Shown: positions 6,908-15,070 of the stretch, one piece after another
Layout: the number at the start of each line of letters is the position of its first letter
How positions within the stretch are numbered: position 1 is the stretch's first letter
NCBI GenBank assembly: GCA_903920485.1
Contig: CAIXMG010000106.1
Span: forward strand, 1-23,358
Length of the DNA stretch: 23,358 nucleotides
Reading direction: 5' to 3'
Origin: an uncultured bacterium
GTDB lineage: Bacteria > Patescibacteriota > Minisyncoccia > Phycocordibacterales > UBA1006
Position numbers and translations under genes: made by a program
The notes under the pieces: model-generated
What the model saw: the letters and a program-made list of their open reading frames with translations, nothing else
Told to the model about the DNA's origin: nothing
Database searches by the model: none

Positions 6908-8557
6908 ATGAAAAATAGCCTTTCCACCTACCTCAGCTATTACAAGAACGAGAAGAAGAACGTCGGACTGAGCCTGCTGTTGACATTGGTCCAGACCTTC
7001 GCGCTCCTTCCGATAGCGCTGATCATCCAACATGTGTTCAATTATGCACTTCCCCATGGCGACAGCAGGGCCTTGGCACTTGGACTGTGTACCGTACTGG
7101 TACTGTTCATCGCGAATTCCCTCGCGTCCCTGGCGAACCGGCACGTTACGCTGAGCGCGATCAAGTCGACCATCGCCCGAATCCGCGAGGAACTCGTGAG
7201 TCATTCGATGTTCTCAAGCCGCGCCTTCTATGCCAGCGAGGATCTTGATACGATCCATTCGCGCATCGTCCAGGACACCGAACGGCTCGACAACATGGCA
7301 AGCTCGCTCCTGACCCAGCTTATCCCGGGTACGCTCGTCGGCTTAGGCCTGGCGTGCATCCTGATCTACCTCAACCCGATCCTGTTCCTGATCCTTGCCC
7401 TGACCCTCCCGCTCTTGTATGGGATGGGGAAGCTTCTCGGGGTTCGGGTGAAGAGGCGCATCAAGGTGTTCCATGACGACTTTTCAAAGTTCAGCAAGGG
7501 CGTCCTGTTCGTCCTCAAGTTCAACGAGCTGATTACTCTTTCGACCGCGGAGGAAGCCGAACTTGCAAAGCAGAACCTGCTGATAGGAAACCTCCGATCA
7601 TCAAGCCAAGCCACCGCGTGGCTTTCGACCGCGTACAGCACCATCCAGGGAAACATCCTGACCGTCGGCGGGGTCATCGTCCTTCTGGTGGGAGGGCTCC
7701 AGGTCATCCATCACGTGTCCAGCGTCGGATCGCTCATATCGTTCTACATCGCACTCAACCTTCTGAGCTCGAGCGTGCAGATGGTCATCTGTTCCATCCC
7801 GGTCATCATCGAGGGACGGGAATCCCTTGCGATCCTAACTCCCCTTTTCAACGACGCGTCGTCCCGGAAAGGCGAAAAGAAGCCCTTTGCTGGCCTTCAC
7901 GAAGGCATTTCCTTCAAGGGGGTTTCCTTTGACTATGGAACCTCGTTCTCACTCCGTGACGTGACGCTTGCAATCGACAAGCACGAGATCGTGGGACTGT
8001 TCGGGGCCTCGGGTTCGGGAAAGTCGACCCTCATCAACCTGCTCCTCGGCTTCTACCAGCCCACACACGGAACCATCGCCATAGACCGCGAACCCCTTCG
8101 CGATTTCGACCTCACGGAATACCGCCGGCGCATCGGGGTGCTTCCGCAGGAACCGCTCATCTTTCCGGGAACGATCCGGGAGAACCTCGCCTACGGACTG
8201 GCCAATGCAAGCGACCAGGAGATCAAGGACATGTGCAGGCAGTGCAACATCCACGACTTCATCGAGCACCTTCCGCACGGATACGATTCCGACATCGGAA
8301 ACCGCGGCGTGAAGATATCCGGCGGCCAGAAGCAGCGCATCGCGATCGCGCGCGCCCTGCTGCGAAAACCGGACCTGATCATCCTCGACGAACCGGACAA
8401 CAACCTGGACGAGGCCCTTACCCTCGACATCATCGAGAACATCAAGCGCCTGGGGACCACGATGATCGTCATCAGCCACAATCGACGCCTGATACCGCAT
8501 CTCGACAAGGCCTTGGTGATCCGGGATGGGACCGTCTATAATGAAACCACCCTATGA
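6908..8557 (+). CDS. ABC exporter, fused transmembrane and ATPase half-transporter
   Basis: 549 residues. The membrane domain spans about residues 15-305 with roughly six helices (for example LLLTLVQTFALLPIALII, ILIYLNPILFLILALTLPLL, LTVGGVIVLLVGGLQ). The ATPase domain begins near 334: Walker A GASGSGKST (366-374), Q-loop Q414 in LPQEPLIF, signature SGGQKQR (471-477), Walker B LIILDE with catalytic E495, and switch His H524 in VISHNRR. All ATPase motifs are intact. It is a half-transporter expected to work as a dimer. There is no N-terminal C39 peptidase, so it would not itself cleave a leader. It lies 19 nt after the kinase gene and overlaps the next glycosyltransferase by 4 nt (ATGA). Related lasso 'D' transporters export mature peptides; a lipid-linked glycan (MsbA-like) is an alternative cargo. 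Confidence 0.93.
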   Translation: MKNSLSTYLSYYKNEKKNVGLSLLLTLVQTFALLPIALIIQHVFNYALPHGDSRALALGLCTVLVLFIANSLASLANRHVTLSAIKSTIARIREELVSHSMFSSRAFYASEDLDTIHSRIVQDTERLDNMASSLLTQLIPGTLVGLGLACILIYLNPILFLILALTLPLLYGMGKLLGVRVKRRIKVFHDDFSKFSKGVLFVLKFNELITLSTAEEAELAKQNLLIGNLRSSSQATAWLSTAYSTIQGNILTVGGVIVLLVGGLQVIHHVSSVGSLISFYIALNLLSSSVQMVICSIPVIIEGRESLAILTPLFNDASSRKGEKKPFAGLHEGISFKGVSFDYGTSFSLRDVTLAIDKHEIVGLFGASGSGKSTLINLLLGFYQPTHGTIAIDREPLRDFDLTEYRRRIGVLPQEPLIFPGTIRENLAYGLANASDQEIKDMCRQCNIHDFIEHLPHGYDSDIGNRGVKISGGQKQRIAIARALLRKPDLIILDEPDNNLDEALTLDIIENIKRLGTTMIVISHNRRLIPHLDKALVIRDGTVYNETTL

Positions 8558-9243
8558 ACACGAACCCGTTGGTCAGCGTAATCATCCCCGTCTTCAACAC
8601 CGAAAAGTACGTGGCAGAGGCAATTGAGAGCATCCTTCGGCAGACCTACGAACCAATCGAGATCGTATGCATCAACAACGGATCAACCGACGGATCGCTC
8701 GAGATCCTGAAGTCCTTCGGCGATAGGATTGTCCTCATCGACAGCAAGGAAAACCTCGGTATTTCTGGGGGCCGAAACAAGGGTATCGAAATCGCGCAGG
8801 GGGAATTTCTCGCATTCCTGGATGCTGACGACCTCTCCGAACCAGAACGGATCGAGGTACAGGTTCGACACCTGCAGGAACACCCCGAACTTGCGATTTC
8901 CTTTTCCTGGATGAGCTGCTTCATCAGCCCGGAACTCAGCGACGAACTGAAGCAGATACGCTACTGTCCTCCTAATCCGATGCCCGGATGCATCCCCGGG
9001 ACGGCACTGGTCCGAACCGAGGCATTCAAGCAAGTCGGGTACTTCAACCCGAAATGGCGCCTCGGCGAGTTCATCGACTGGCTCGCAAGGGCAAAGGACT
9101 TGGGACTTGCCTCCGACATGCTTCCCGACGTGTTCCTGCTGCGACGAATCCACGAGACGAACACCGGGGTCACGGAGCGCCCTTCGCGAATCGACTACGT
9201 GAAGGTCATCAGAGAAGCCCTTGAACGCAGAAAATTGAAATAA
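8554..9243 (+). CDS. Glycosyltransferase family 2 (second of two in the operon)
   Basis: 229 residues, a compact GT-A domain: VSVIIPVFNTEKYVAEAIES, CINNGSTDGSLE, ENLGISGGRNKGIEIAQGEF, LDADDLSEPERI (metal-binding D90, D92) and RLGEFIDWLARAKDLGL. The usual DDGS nucleotide-binding motif is NNGS here (41-44), a substitution seen in a minority of GT2 enzymes, and the catalytic-base region reads GEFIDW instead of GEDLDW. These differences set it apart from the first GT2 of the operon, so the two probably use different donors or acceptors. The start codon overlaps the stop of the ABC exporter gene (ATGA), a classic translational-coupling arrangement, and its own stop is 1 nt before the next start. 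Substrate is not predictable from sequence. Confidence 0.9.
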   Translation: MNTNPLVSVIIPVFNTEKYVAEAIESILRQTYEPIEIVCINNGSTDGSLEILKSFGDRIVLIDSKENLGISGGRNKGIEIAQGEFLAFLDADDLSEPERIEVQVRHLQEHPELAISFSWMSCFISPELSDELKQIRYCPPNPMPGCIPGTALVRTEAFKQVGYFNPKWRLGEFIDWLARAKDLGLASDMLPDVFLLRRIHETNTGVTERPSRIDYVKVIREALERRKLK

Positions 9244-9244
9244 T

Positions 9245-10426
9245 ATGACGAACCATCTTCCCTTTCCAAAAAGTTTTCCCGACGGCCATGAGGGGCTTTT
9301 CCTGAGGCTCGTGTTGAGCGACGACAAGGATTTCCCATCCCTGTGGGAGCAGTGGAGAAAAAGCATCGCCTTTGACGAGGACATCAACTACGCCATGCTT
9401 CGACTGATGCCCCTGCTGTACCTGCGCGTGCGCGCGTTCGACATCAGCGACGAAACGACCGGAAGGATCAAAGGCATCTACAAGCTGGCATGGTTCAGGA
9501 ACCACCTTCTTCTGGACGCGACAGCGCGAGCGATCGACCTGCTTCAGAAGAACGGCATCCCCGTCATGGTCTTGAAGGGAGTACCCCTCCTGATCAATAC
9601 GTACCACGACCTTGGGGCACGGTTCCTCGGCGATACCGACATTCTCATCCATCCCGACCACGCTCATCAGGCCGTCGTCCTGATGCTTGAAAACGGTTGG
9701 AACCACGTCAGGCTTGCCTTCTCCTCGCCAGAGAAGTTCACGTCGGCAAAACTCAACTCGGTGACCCGAGAAATCACCTTCTCCGACGAGAAGGAAAACG
9801 AACTCGACATTCATTGGAAGCTCTTTTCCGACAAGGGATGGCCGGGCAGGCGCAAAAAGCACCCCATGTCCTACGAAGGACTCCTGCCGCGCTCAAAACC
9901 CCTGCGGGTCGGTGACGTGTCCTGCACCGCTCCGTCGGACGAGGACACGCTCATCCATGTCATCGTGCACGGGGCAGCCTTCAACGACCATCGGCCGATC
10001 CGCTGGATCGCGGACGTCGCGTGGCTCATCAGGACCTCGCCGATCGACTGGACCCGAGTCATCAGCCTCACCAAGGAATTCGGGTTCGAGGCCGAAGTCC
10101 GCCTCGCCTTTTCCTACCTCATGCAGAACCTTTCCCTGCCGATCCCCCCATCGTTTTTGGAAGAGCTTTCCCAACTTCCTCTTTCAGGGAAAAAACTTGC
10201 TGCATATTACCGAAAAGCAAATGGGCCGGCTTATCCGACCTTCGGAAACTTCCCTGTCCTCTGGTACAGCTACTGGAATTACGAATCACGTGGCCGTTCC
10301 CCTGGCGACTATTACCGGTTCCTCGATTATCTCTGCGCCAGCTGGGGACTTGCCAAGAAGCGGCAGCTTCTTGGGTTCATCCTCAAGAAATACAAGGAGC
10401 GACTGAAGAGAAGGCTGCATCCATAA
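9245..10426 (+). CDS. NTP_transf_5-type nucleotidyltransferase family protein
   Basis: 393 residues. The pattern MVLKGVPL (108-115) followed by GARFLGDTDILI (GDTD at 129-132) and later ENELDIHWKLF (185-194) is that of the uncharacterised nucleotidyltransferase family (Pfam NTP_transf_5), a polymerase-beta-like fold with the metal ligands D130 and D132 and a third acidic residue probably D188. Length is usual for the family. A homologue in the pseudomycoidin lasso cluster is reported to add sugar units to the phosphorylated peptide; others lie in exopolysaccharide clusters. It is the last gene of the operon, starting 1 nt after the stop of the second GT2 and ending just before a strong terminator. 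A tailoring role on the phosphorylated product of the HprK-like enzyme is the natural guess, but the reaction is unproven. Confidence 0.87.
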   Translation: MTNHLPFPKSFPDGHEGLFLRLVLSDDKDFPSLWEQWRKSIAFDEDINYAMLRLMPLLYLRVRAFDISDETTGRIKGIYKLAWFRNHLLLDATARAIDLLQKNGIPVMVLKGVPLLINTYHDLGARFLGDTDILIHPDHAHQAVVLMLENGWNHVRLAFSSPEKFTSAKLNSVTREITFSDEKENELDIHWKLFSDKGWPGRRKKHPMSYEGLLPRSKPLRVGDVSCTAPSDEDTLIHVIVHGAAFNDHRPIRWIADVAWLIRTSPIDWTRVISLTKEFGFEAEVRLAFSYLMQNLSLPIPPSFLEELSQLPLSGKKLAAYYRKANGPAYPTFGNFPVLWYSYWNYESRGRSPGDYYRFLDYLCASWGLAKKRQLLGFILKKYKERLKRRLHP

Positions 10427-10427
10427 G

Positions 10428-10456
10428 AAAAGCCACCGAATGGTGGTTTTTCTTAT
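10428..10456. terminator. Bidirectional intrinsic terminator between convergent genes
   Basis: CCACC-GAAT-GGTGG (10433-10446), followed on the plus strand by TTTTTCTT and preceded by AAGAAAAG, so either strand has a GC stem followed by a T-run. It closes the plus-strand operon and the minus-strand surface-protein gene that ends at 10460. Confidence 0.9.
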
Positions 10457-10459
10457 GCC

Positions 10460-13400
10460 TTATATCAGAAGCTTTCTTGTTTTGGACCCGACGACTCCGT
10501 CAGAACTCAGCCCGTGCGCCTTTTGGAATTTGACAACGGCCTTTTGGGTAAGCAGACCGAACGATGGCGTCTCATGTCCAAGGGATCCAGGACCGTTCTT
10601 AGCAATGACGAAACCGTGGCCATTCAGGTACTGCTGCAAAAGTTTTACCTGAGGGTCCGTCATTCCCTTTCTTAGGGTTTTGGTGAAGCCTTCGGACTGG
10701 GAAGGGGCAGCAATGCCACTGCCTGTCGTCAATGTCGATACGGGGGCATTTGCATACTGGCATCCGGTATTCCCTGCCGACGGGTACGTGTCATAATTCG
10801 TAGCCTTCGGATCCATGCAGGCGTAGGCCTGACCCGAAGAGATCGGAGCACTGACGACGCCCGACGATTGAGGTGCCGTGACCGTCAATGCAAAGTTCGC
10901 CGTGACCGTTAGGTTGTTCGTAACGTTCAGGTCGGTCCTCGGGTTCTGGGTAGACCCGTCGGACCAGTTCACGAAGCGGTAACCGGCGTTAGGAACGGCC
11001 GTGATCGGCGTACCATTACCATTTGGTCCGACAAACTCAACCCTTGTGTCCAAGGCCAGCGAGGGAGACCCTCCCTCAAGGGTTCCTCCTGAGCCGAAGA
11101 TATAATTGAGCTGATAGCCAGCAGGACCGCCTCCGCCACCAGGTCCCGAATTGCTGTTGTCGTTCGTAACCGGCTGGTCGGAAAGCGCAACTGCGGAATA
11201 GTCGTCATTCAAATCCTGGATATTATTTTCGGTACTGAGGGCATAGCTTACCGTAACGGTGTCGCCGTACGCTGTCGGATAATCGAGTGTGAGAACAACC
11301 GTTGATCCGGTGACGTTCACGCTTACCGGTTCAACCGCGCTTCGGCTGTCCGTCACAGTAAAGTTAGTAGGATCAGGGATCGACACGTTGTCGAGAGTCT
11401 CCGGATACGTAAGCGTAAGCGTCGCGTTCTCGACCGTTGCTGACGAAAGAAGAAGTGGATCCGTGTCCGTAATAGGATAATCGTTCAGTCCTGCGGCAAG
11501 ATTTCTGTTCCGATCTTCAAGCGGGTTAGTGCCAGGAACATAAGTTACGGTAACGGTTTCACCGAACGGAATAGGGTCTGCAAGGGTAAGGACGACGTTT
11601 GGTCCTTTCACACTTACCGGACCACCGTCCCTGCCGATGATGCCTCCGCCGCCTGAAATCAGATCCACGGGGGTCCCATTAACATCAACCACAAAGTCGG
11701 TCGGGTCGGGGGCTGAATGGCCATCGAGAAACTCGTTGTAGTTAAGGGTAATCACCGCACCGTATACCGAACCGGAAGCAATCACAGGGGGCATCGTGTT
11801 CATAATTGAATAGTCACTCAAGCTTGTTGCAAGGTTTCCATCAGAATCCTCAAGAGGATTGCTCCCCGGAGTATAATCAACGGTCACCGCATCCCCCGCA
11901 CTTACCGGACTCGCAAGAGTAAGCGTGACCGCACCTCCTGCAACGCTGACATTCGATATCGCAACGGGATTTCCATTGTCATCTACCGTGAAATCAGACG
12001 GCGCGGGGGTTGAACTGGTGAGGTCTTCATTATAGGTGATGATGAGTGCCGCACTGTTTACGGTTGCGGTTGAGATGTAAGGGCAACCTCCCCCGTCGGT
12101 GATGCTCCATCCGTCGGTGTTGGTAAGGGTGTTCCATCCCGCTTTCGCCGGAGCCGAGCAGTAGTGGCTTCCTCCGGCATCAAAAGTAACGCTTGGCTGG
12201 ACTTCTTCTTGGGACCAGCCTGCAAGAAGACTGCTGTAATGTGGGGTAGACAGGGTGTCACGGTCGAACATGAGACCCATGTCCGTCACACTTGATACGT
12301 TCCAGGAACTGATGTCCTGGTCGAATGCGCGGTCATTGTAAAACATGTACCCCATGTCGGTAACGCTTCCGACGTTCCAGCCATTGAGCGGCTGGTCGAA
12401 CGAGGAAGCTACGAACATGCTGTCCATAGCCGTTACGTTCCCAACATTCCAACTGTCGAGCGGCTGGTCGAACGCGTCATCGCCCTCGAACATGGTGCTC
12501 ATATCGGTAACGGCGGCAACATTCCACGAGCTGATATTCTGGTCGAATGATGAGGCACCGGCAAACATGTAGCTCATGTCCGTCACACTTGATACTTTCC
12601 AATCGTCGAGCGGCTGGTTGAATGAAGTGGCATTATAGAACATATCGTTTGTGTGAACGGCACTTCCCGTATTCCACGACTCAAGCGGCTGGTTAAAAGA
12701 TGATGCGCCGAAGAACATGCCCGACATGTCGGTTACGTTTGCGACGTTCCATAAAGAAATATCACTGTCAAAAGAAGATGCACCTGAGAACATATTGTCC
12801 ATACTGGTCACCTGCGAAACATTCCACAAATCGAGCGGTTGGTCAAAATCCACATCGACGCCGAACATGTAGCTCATGTCGGTTATGTTCGAAACATCCC
12901 AATTGTCGATGTTTTGGTTGAAATCGCCATCATAGAACATGTAACGCGTGTTCGTGACATTGGAAACGTTCCAATCATCGAGGGGCTGGTTGAATGATGA
13001 TGCGCCGAAGAACATGGCAGCCATGTCGGTAACATTCGACACGTTCCACGAATCGAGCGGTTGATTAAAGGAAGAAGCCCCGACAAACATATCACTCATG
13101 TTTGTTACATTTGAGACATTCCAACCGCCAATGTCCGAGTCAAAGCTCGAGTCGTTGTAGAACATATTGCTCATGTCCGTGACCCCCGAAAGATCCGGCA
13201 TGTCCGTTGCCGAGAACGTAGCAAGGTTCGTACATCCTTCAAAAGCTGCGTTCATCGAATCCCAAGCGATAGTCCCCCATTGGTTAACATCGACGATTTT
13301 CTGATCATCACCTCCATTGTCAAAATAAATCCTCGGGAAGGTGCCCGTGATGGAAACCGCGTAGGTTCCCGCCGTCGCATAGGTATGGGTTGCGTTTCCG

Positions 13401-14941
13401 GTATCGCCAGTATCCGTATTGCCGTCTCCCCAATCCACGTTGTAATCGTAAGTATCGCCTGGATACGTCGGGATGGTAATGGTCGTGTCGTTATCGGGTC
13501 CGGGGTTCGACGTATTCCATGTAGCGATGAAAGCCGAAGACTCAGCAAATGTGTCATTGGTGATCCCGTAGTTGCTCAAATTCTGAACTAAACCACCCCC
13601 AGCGTTTTCCAATGGACTTGTTCCTTGCGTATAACTCAATATGACGGTGTCTCCCAAAGAAACTGGACTCGCAAGTGTCAGAGTAACCGCAGATCCTACA
13701 ACGTGCACACTCGAAACCGCAACGGGATTTCCATTGTCATCTACCGTGAAATCAGACGGCGCGGGGGTTGACGAGCTGTTAAGAGATCCGTTATAAGTGA
13801 GAACAAGGGTAACACCGTTTACTACTGCCGTCGAAACATGAGGGCATTCCCCACCGTCAGTGATAGTCCATCCGTAGGTGCTGATGATGCTCGCCCGCTG
13901 GGTTGCCGAACTGCAGTACTGGCTGTTCCCCGCATCAAATGTCACGCTCGACTGGAGGGTCTCTCCCGACCAGCCAGCAAGAAGGGCGTCGTAATTCGAG
14001 GTAGAGAGGCCGGCGTCGGAGAACATGCCCGACATGTCGGTTACGTTTGCGACGCTCCAGGAGCCGATGTCCTGGTTAAATGATGATGCATCCAAAAACA
14101 TGCCTCCCATGTTAGTAACGTTTGATACGTTCCAGGAAGAGATGTCTTGATCAAAAGAAGAGTCGTTGTAAAACATACCGGTCATGAAAGTAACATTCGC
14201 GGTATTCCATGAACCAAGCGGTTGATTGAAGGATGAGCTGAAAGCAAACATGCCACCCATGTCAGTTACGTTCGAGACGTCCCAAGAATCGATGTTCTGG
14301 TCAAAGGCATAATCCCGGGCAAACATGTTGTCCGTGTCCGTCACGTTCGAGACGTCCCAATCGTTAAGGGGCTGGTTGAAAGAAGAATCCTGTATGAACA
14401 TGGCATACATACTTGTGACATTCGACACGTTCCAATTGTTGATGTTTGAATTGAAGTTACTTGCATCGGCGAACATGCTGCCCATATTGGTCACGTCCGA
14501 AAGGTCGGGCGTGTCCGTTGCCGAGAACGTCGTAAGCCCGGTGCACCCATAAAACGCAGCACCCATCGACTGCCACACATTAGACCCCCACTGCAGGATA
14601 TCGGTAAGATCCGGTGCATCGGAAGCACCGACAAAATAGATCGCAGGAAAGGTTCCCGTGATCGTCACGTCATAGACGCCAGCTGCTGCATAAGTGTGGG
14701 AAGCGTTTCCCGTGTCGCCAGCATCAGGCGTTGTTGAGTCTCCCCAATCAACGTTGTAGTTGTAGGTATTGTAACTCGGATTGGTGGGGATTGTGATCGT
14801 CAAATTGTTCGAGGGAACCGTCCACTGCGTGACGAAGGCACCTGCGGTATAAGCGAAGGACGTTTTTGGGATAAAAAGGACTGCAGCAAATAGGGCAAAC
14901 GCGAAAAGCGCGATCTTTTTGAGGATGGATGAATGTTTCAT
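10460..14941 (-). CDS. Giant BspA-like (DUF285) surface protein with PKD, SwmB, InlB and peptidoglycan-binding domains
   Basis: 1493 residues. Signal peptide 1-30 (ILKKIALFAFALFAAVLFIP ... SFA). Then PKD-like domain (about 32-100, VDWGDST...SHTYAAAGVY), six 25-residue DUF285 repeats (156-305; MFxxxSSFNQPLxxWNVSNV), a SwmB domain (about 367-460), a second PKD-like domain (470-537), twelve more DUF285 repeats (593-890), three SwmB domains (about 957-1260; LTLTY...VTLTLASPV...GDTVTVSY), an InlB B-like repeat (1277-1353), the motif ACMDPKATNYDTYPSAGNT (about 1370), and a C-terminal peptidoglycan-binding domain (1417-1493; FQKAHGLSSDGVVGSKTRKL). It is therefore an exported, wall-bound protein; DUF285 repeats in other bacteria belong to adhesins. 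The ATG at 14941 places the signal peptide correctly and has a promoter just upstream; a longer start would include the promoter. Parts are identical in DNA to the gene at 18938-22396. Confidence 0.92.
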   Translation of the reverse strand: MKHSSILKKIALFAFALFAAVLFIPKTSFAYTAGAFVTQWTVPSNNLTITIPTNPSYNTYNYNVDWGDSTTPDAGDTGNASHTYAAAGVYDVTITGTFPAIYFVGASDAPDLTDILQWGSNVWQSMGAAFYGCTGLTTFSATDTPDLSDVTNMGSMFADASNFNSNINNWNVSNVTSMYAMFIQDSSFNQPLNDWDVSNVTDTDNMFARDYAFDQNIDSWDVSNVTDMGGMFAFSSSFNQPLGSWNTANVTFMTGMFYNDSSFDQDISSWNVSNVTNMGGMFLDASSFNQDIGSWSVANVTDMSGMFSDAGLSTSNYDALLAGWSGETLQSSVTFDAGNSQYCSSATQRASIISTYGWTITDGGECPHVSTAVVNGVTLVLTYNGSLNSSSTPAPSDFTVDDNGNPVAVSSVHVVGSAVTLTLASPVSLGDTVILSYTQGTSPLENAGGGLVQNLSNYGITNDTFAESSAFIATWNTSNPGPDNDTTITIPTYPGDTYDYNVDWGDGNTDTGDTGNATHTYATAGTYAVSITGTFPRIYFDNGGDDQKIVDVNQWGTIAWDSMNAAFEGCTNLATFSATDMPDLSGVTDMSNMFYNDSSFDSDIGGWNVSNVTNMSDMFVGASSFNQPLDSWNVSNVTDMAAMFFGASSFNQPLDDWNVSNVTNTRYMFYDGDFNQNIDNWDVSNITDMSYMFGVDVDFDQPLDLWNVSQVTSMDNMFSGASSFDSDISLWNVANVTDMSGMFFGASSFNQPLESWNTGSAVHTNDMFYNATSFNQPLDDWKVSSVTDMSYMFAGASSFDQNISSWNVAAVTDMSTMFEGDDAFDQPLDSWNVGNVTAMDSMFVASSFDQPLNGWNVGSVTDMGYMFYNDRAFDQDISSWNVSSVTDMGLMFDRDTLSTPHYSSLLAGWSQEEVQPSVTFDAGGSHYCSAPAKAGWNTLTNTDGWSITDGGGCPYISTATVNSAALIITYNEDLTSSTPAPSDFTVDDNGNPVAISNVSVAGGAVTLTLASPVSAGDAVTVDYTPGSNPLEDSDGNLATSLSDYSIMNTMPPVIASGSVYGAVITLNYNEFLDGHSAPDPTDFVVDVNGTPVDLISGGGGIIGRDGGPVSVKGPNVVLTLADPIPFGETVTVTYVPGTNPLEDRNRNLAAGLNDYPITDTDPLLLSSATVENATLTLTYPETLDNVSIPDPTNFTVTDSRSAVEPVSVNVTGSTVVLTLDYPTAYGDTVTVSYALSTENNIQDLNDDYSAVALSDQPVTNDNSNSGPGGGGGPAGYQLNYIFGSGGTLEGGSPSLALDTRVEFVGPNGNGTPITAVPNAGYRFVNWSDGSTQNPRTDLNVTNNLTVTANFALTVTAPQSSGVVSAPISSGQAYACMDPKATNYDTYPSAGNTGCQYANAPVSTLTTGSGIAAPSQSEGFTKTLRKGMTDPQVKLLQQYLNGHGFVIAKNGPGSLGHETPSFGLLTQKAVVKFQKAHGLSSDGVVGSKTRKLLI
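10782..10819 (-). repeat. 38-bp dispersed repeat (CMDPKATNYDTYP codons), copy 1
   Basis: 37 of 38 bases are common to this site, 15393-15430 and 19320-19357, each just before the C-terminal peptidoglycan-binding domain of a different protein. Confidence 0.85.
11960..12013 (-). repeat. 54-bp perfect repeat, copy 1 (SwmB 2)
   Basis: Identical over 54 bp to 13718-13771; both encode DFTVDDNGNPVA of SwmB domains within the same protein, whereas flanking SwmB sequence differs. Confidence 0.85.
12272..13165 (-). repeat. Array of twelve ~75-bp DUF285 repeats
   Basis: Twelve consecutive in-frame units (ten of 25 and two of 24 codons) starting MF and containing FNQPL/FDQ and W-N/D-V-x-x-V-T. Units are diverged in sequence, unlike a CRISPR or a recent tandem expansion. 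Confidence 0.9.
13718..13771 (-). repeat. 54-bp perfect repeat, copy 2 (SwmB 1)
   Basis: Partner of 11960-12013; identity stops abruptly on both sides, consistent with a small conversion or duplication tract. Confidence 0.85.
14027..14476 (-). repeat. Array of six 75-bp DUF285 repeats
   Basis: Six consecutive 25-codon units in the first half of the same protein, with the same MF...SFNQ...WNVSNVT pattern as the later array. Confidence 0.9.
14651..14766 (-). repeat. 116-bp identical segment shared with 22109-22224, copy 1
   Basis: I can find no mismatch over 116 bp between this part of the PKD-like domain and the same region of the paralogue, although sequence on either side is clearly diverged. 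Confidence 0.88.
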
Positions 14942-14953
14942 AGATGTATACCG

Positions 14954-14982
14954 AATATAATACCACATTAAAAATATTCCAA
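14954..14982 (-). promoter_or_regulatory. Promoter of the 1493-residue surface protein, near-leaderless
   Basis: Minus strand: TTGGAA (14982-14977), 17-nt spacer, TATATT (14959-14954), then 12 nt to the ATG at 14941. The expected leader is about 5 nt. Confidence 0.6.
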
Positions 14983-15016
14983 CATTGCGAAAATACCCCT
15001 AAACCAGAACTACCGT

Positions 15017-15041
15017 AACCAAAAACCCCTTACGGGGATTT
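15017..15041 (-). terminator. Intrinsic terminator of the GLUG/Asp-box surface-protein gene
   Basis: Minus-strand hairpin CCCC-GTAA-GGGG (15037-15026) followed by TTTTTGG, about 35 bp after the stop at 15071. It separates this gene from the promoter of the next one. Confidence 0.7.
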
Positions 15042-15070
15042 TGACTTTTTTTATTACCCCGTTTTTCTTC

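Noticed and set aside
4667..10426. Calling the operon a complete lasso-peptide cluster
   Set aside because: No asparagine-synthetase-like cyclase, no B2 protease and no core peptide with the usual Gly/Thr leader junction are present; only the accessory genes match.
12272..13165. Evenly spaced ~75-bp direct repeats that could suggest a CRISPR array
   Set aside because: The units are in-frame coding DUF285 repeats with gradual divergence and no constant-repeat/variable-spacer structure; no cas gene is present.
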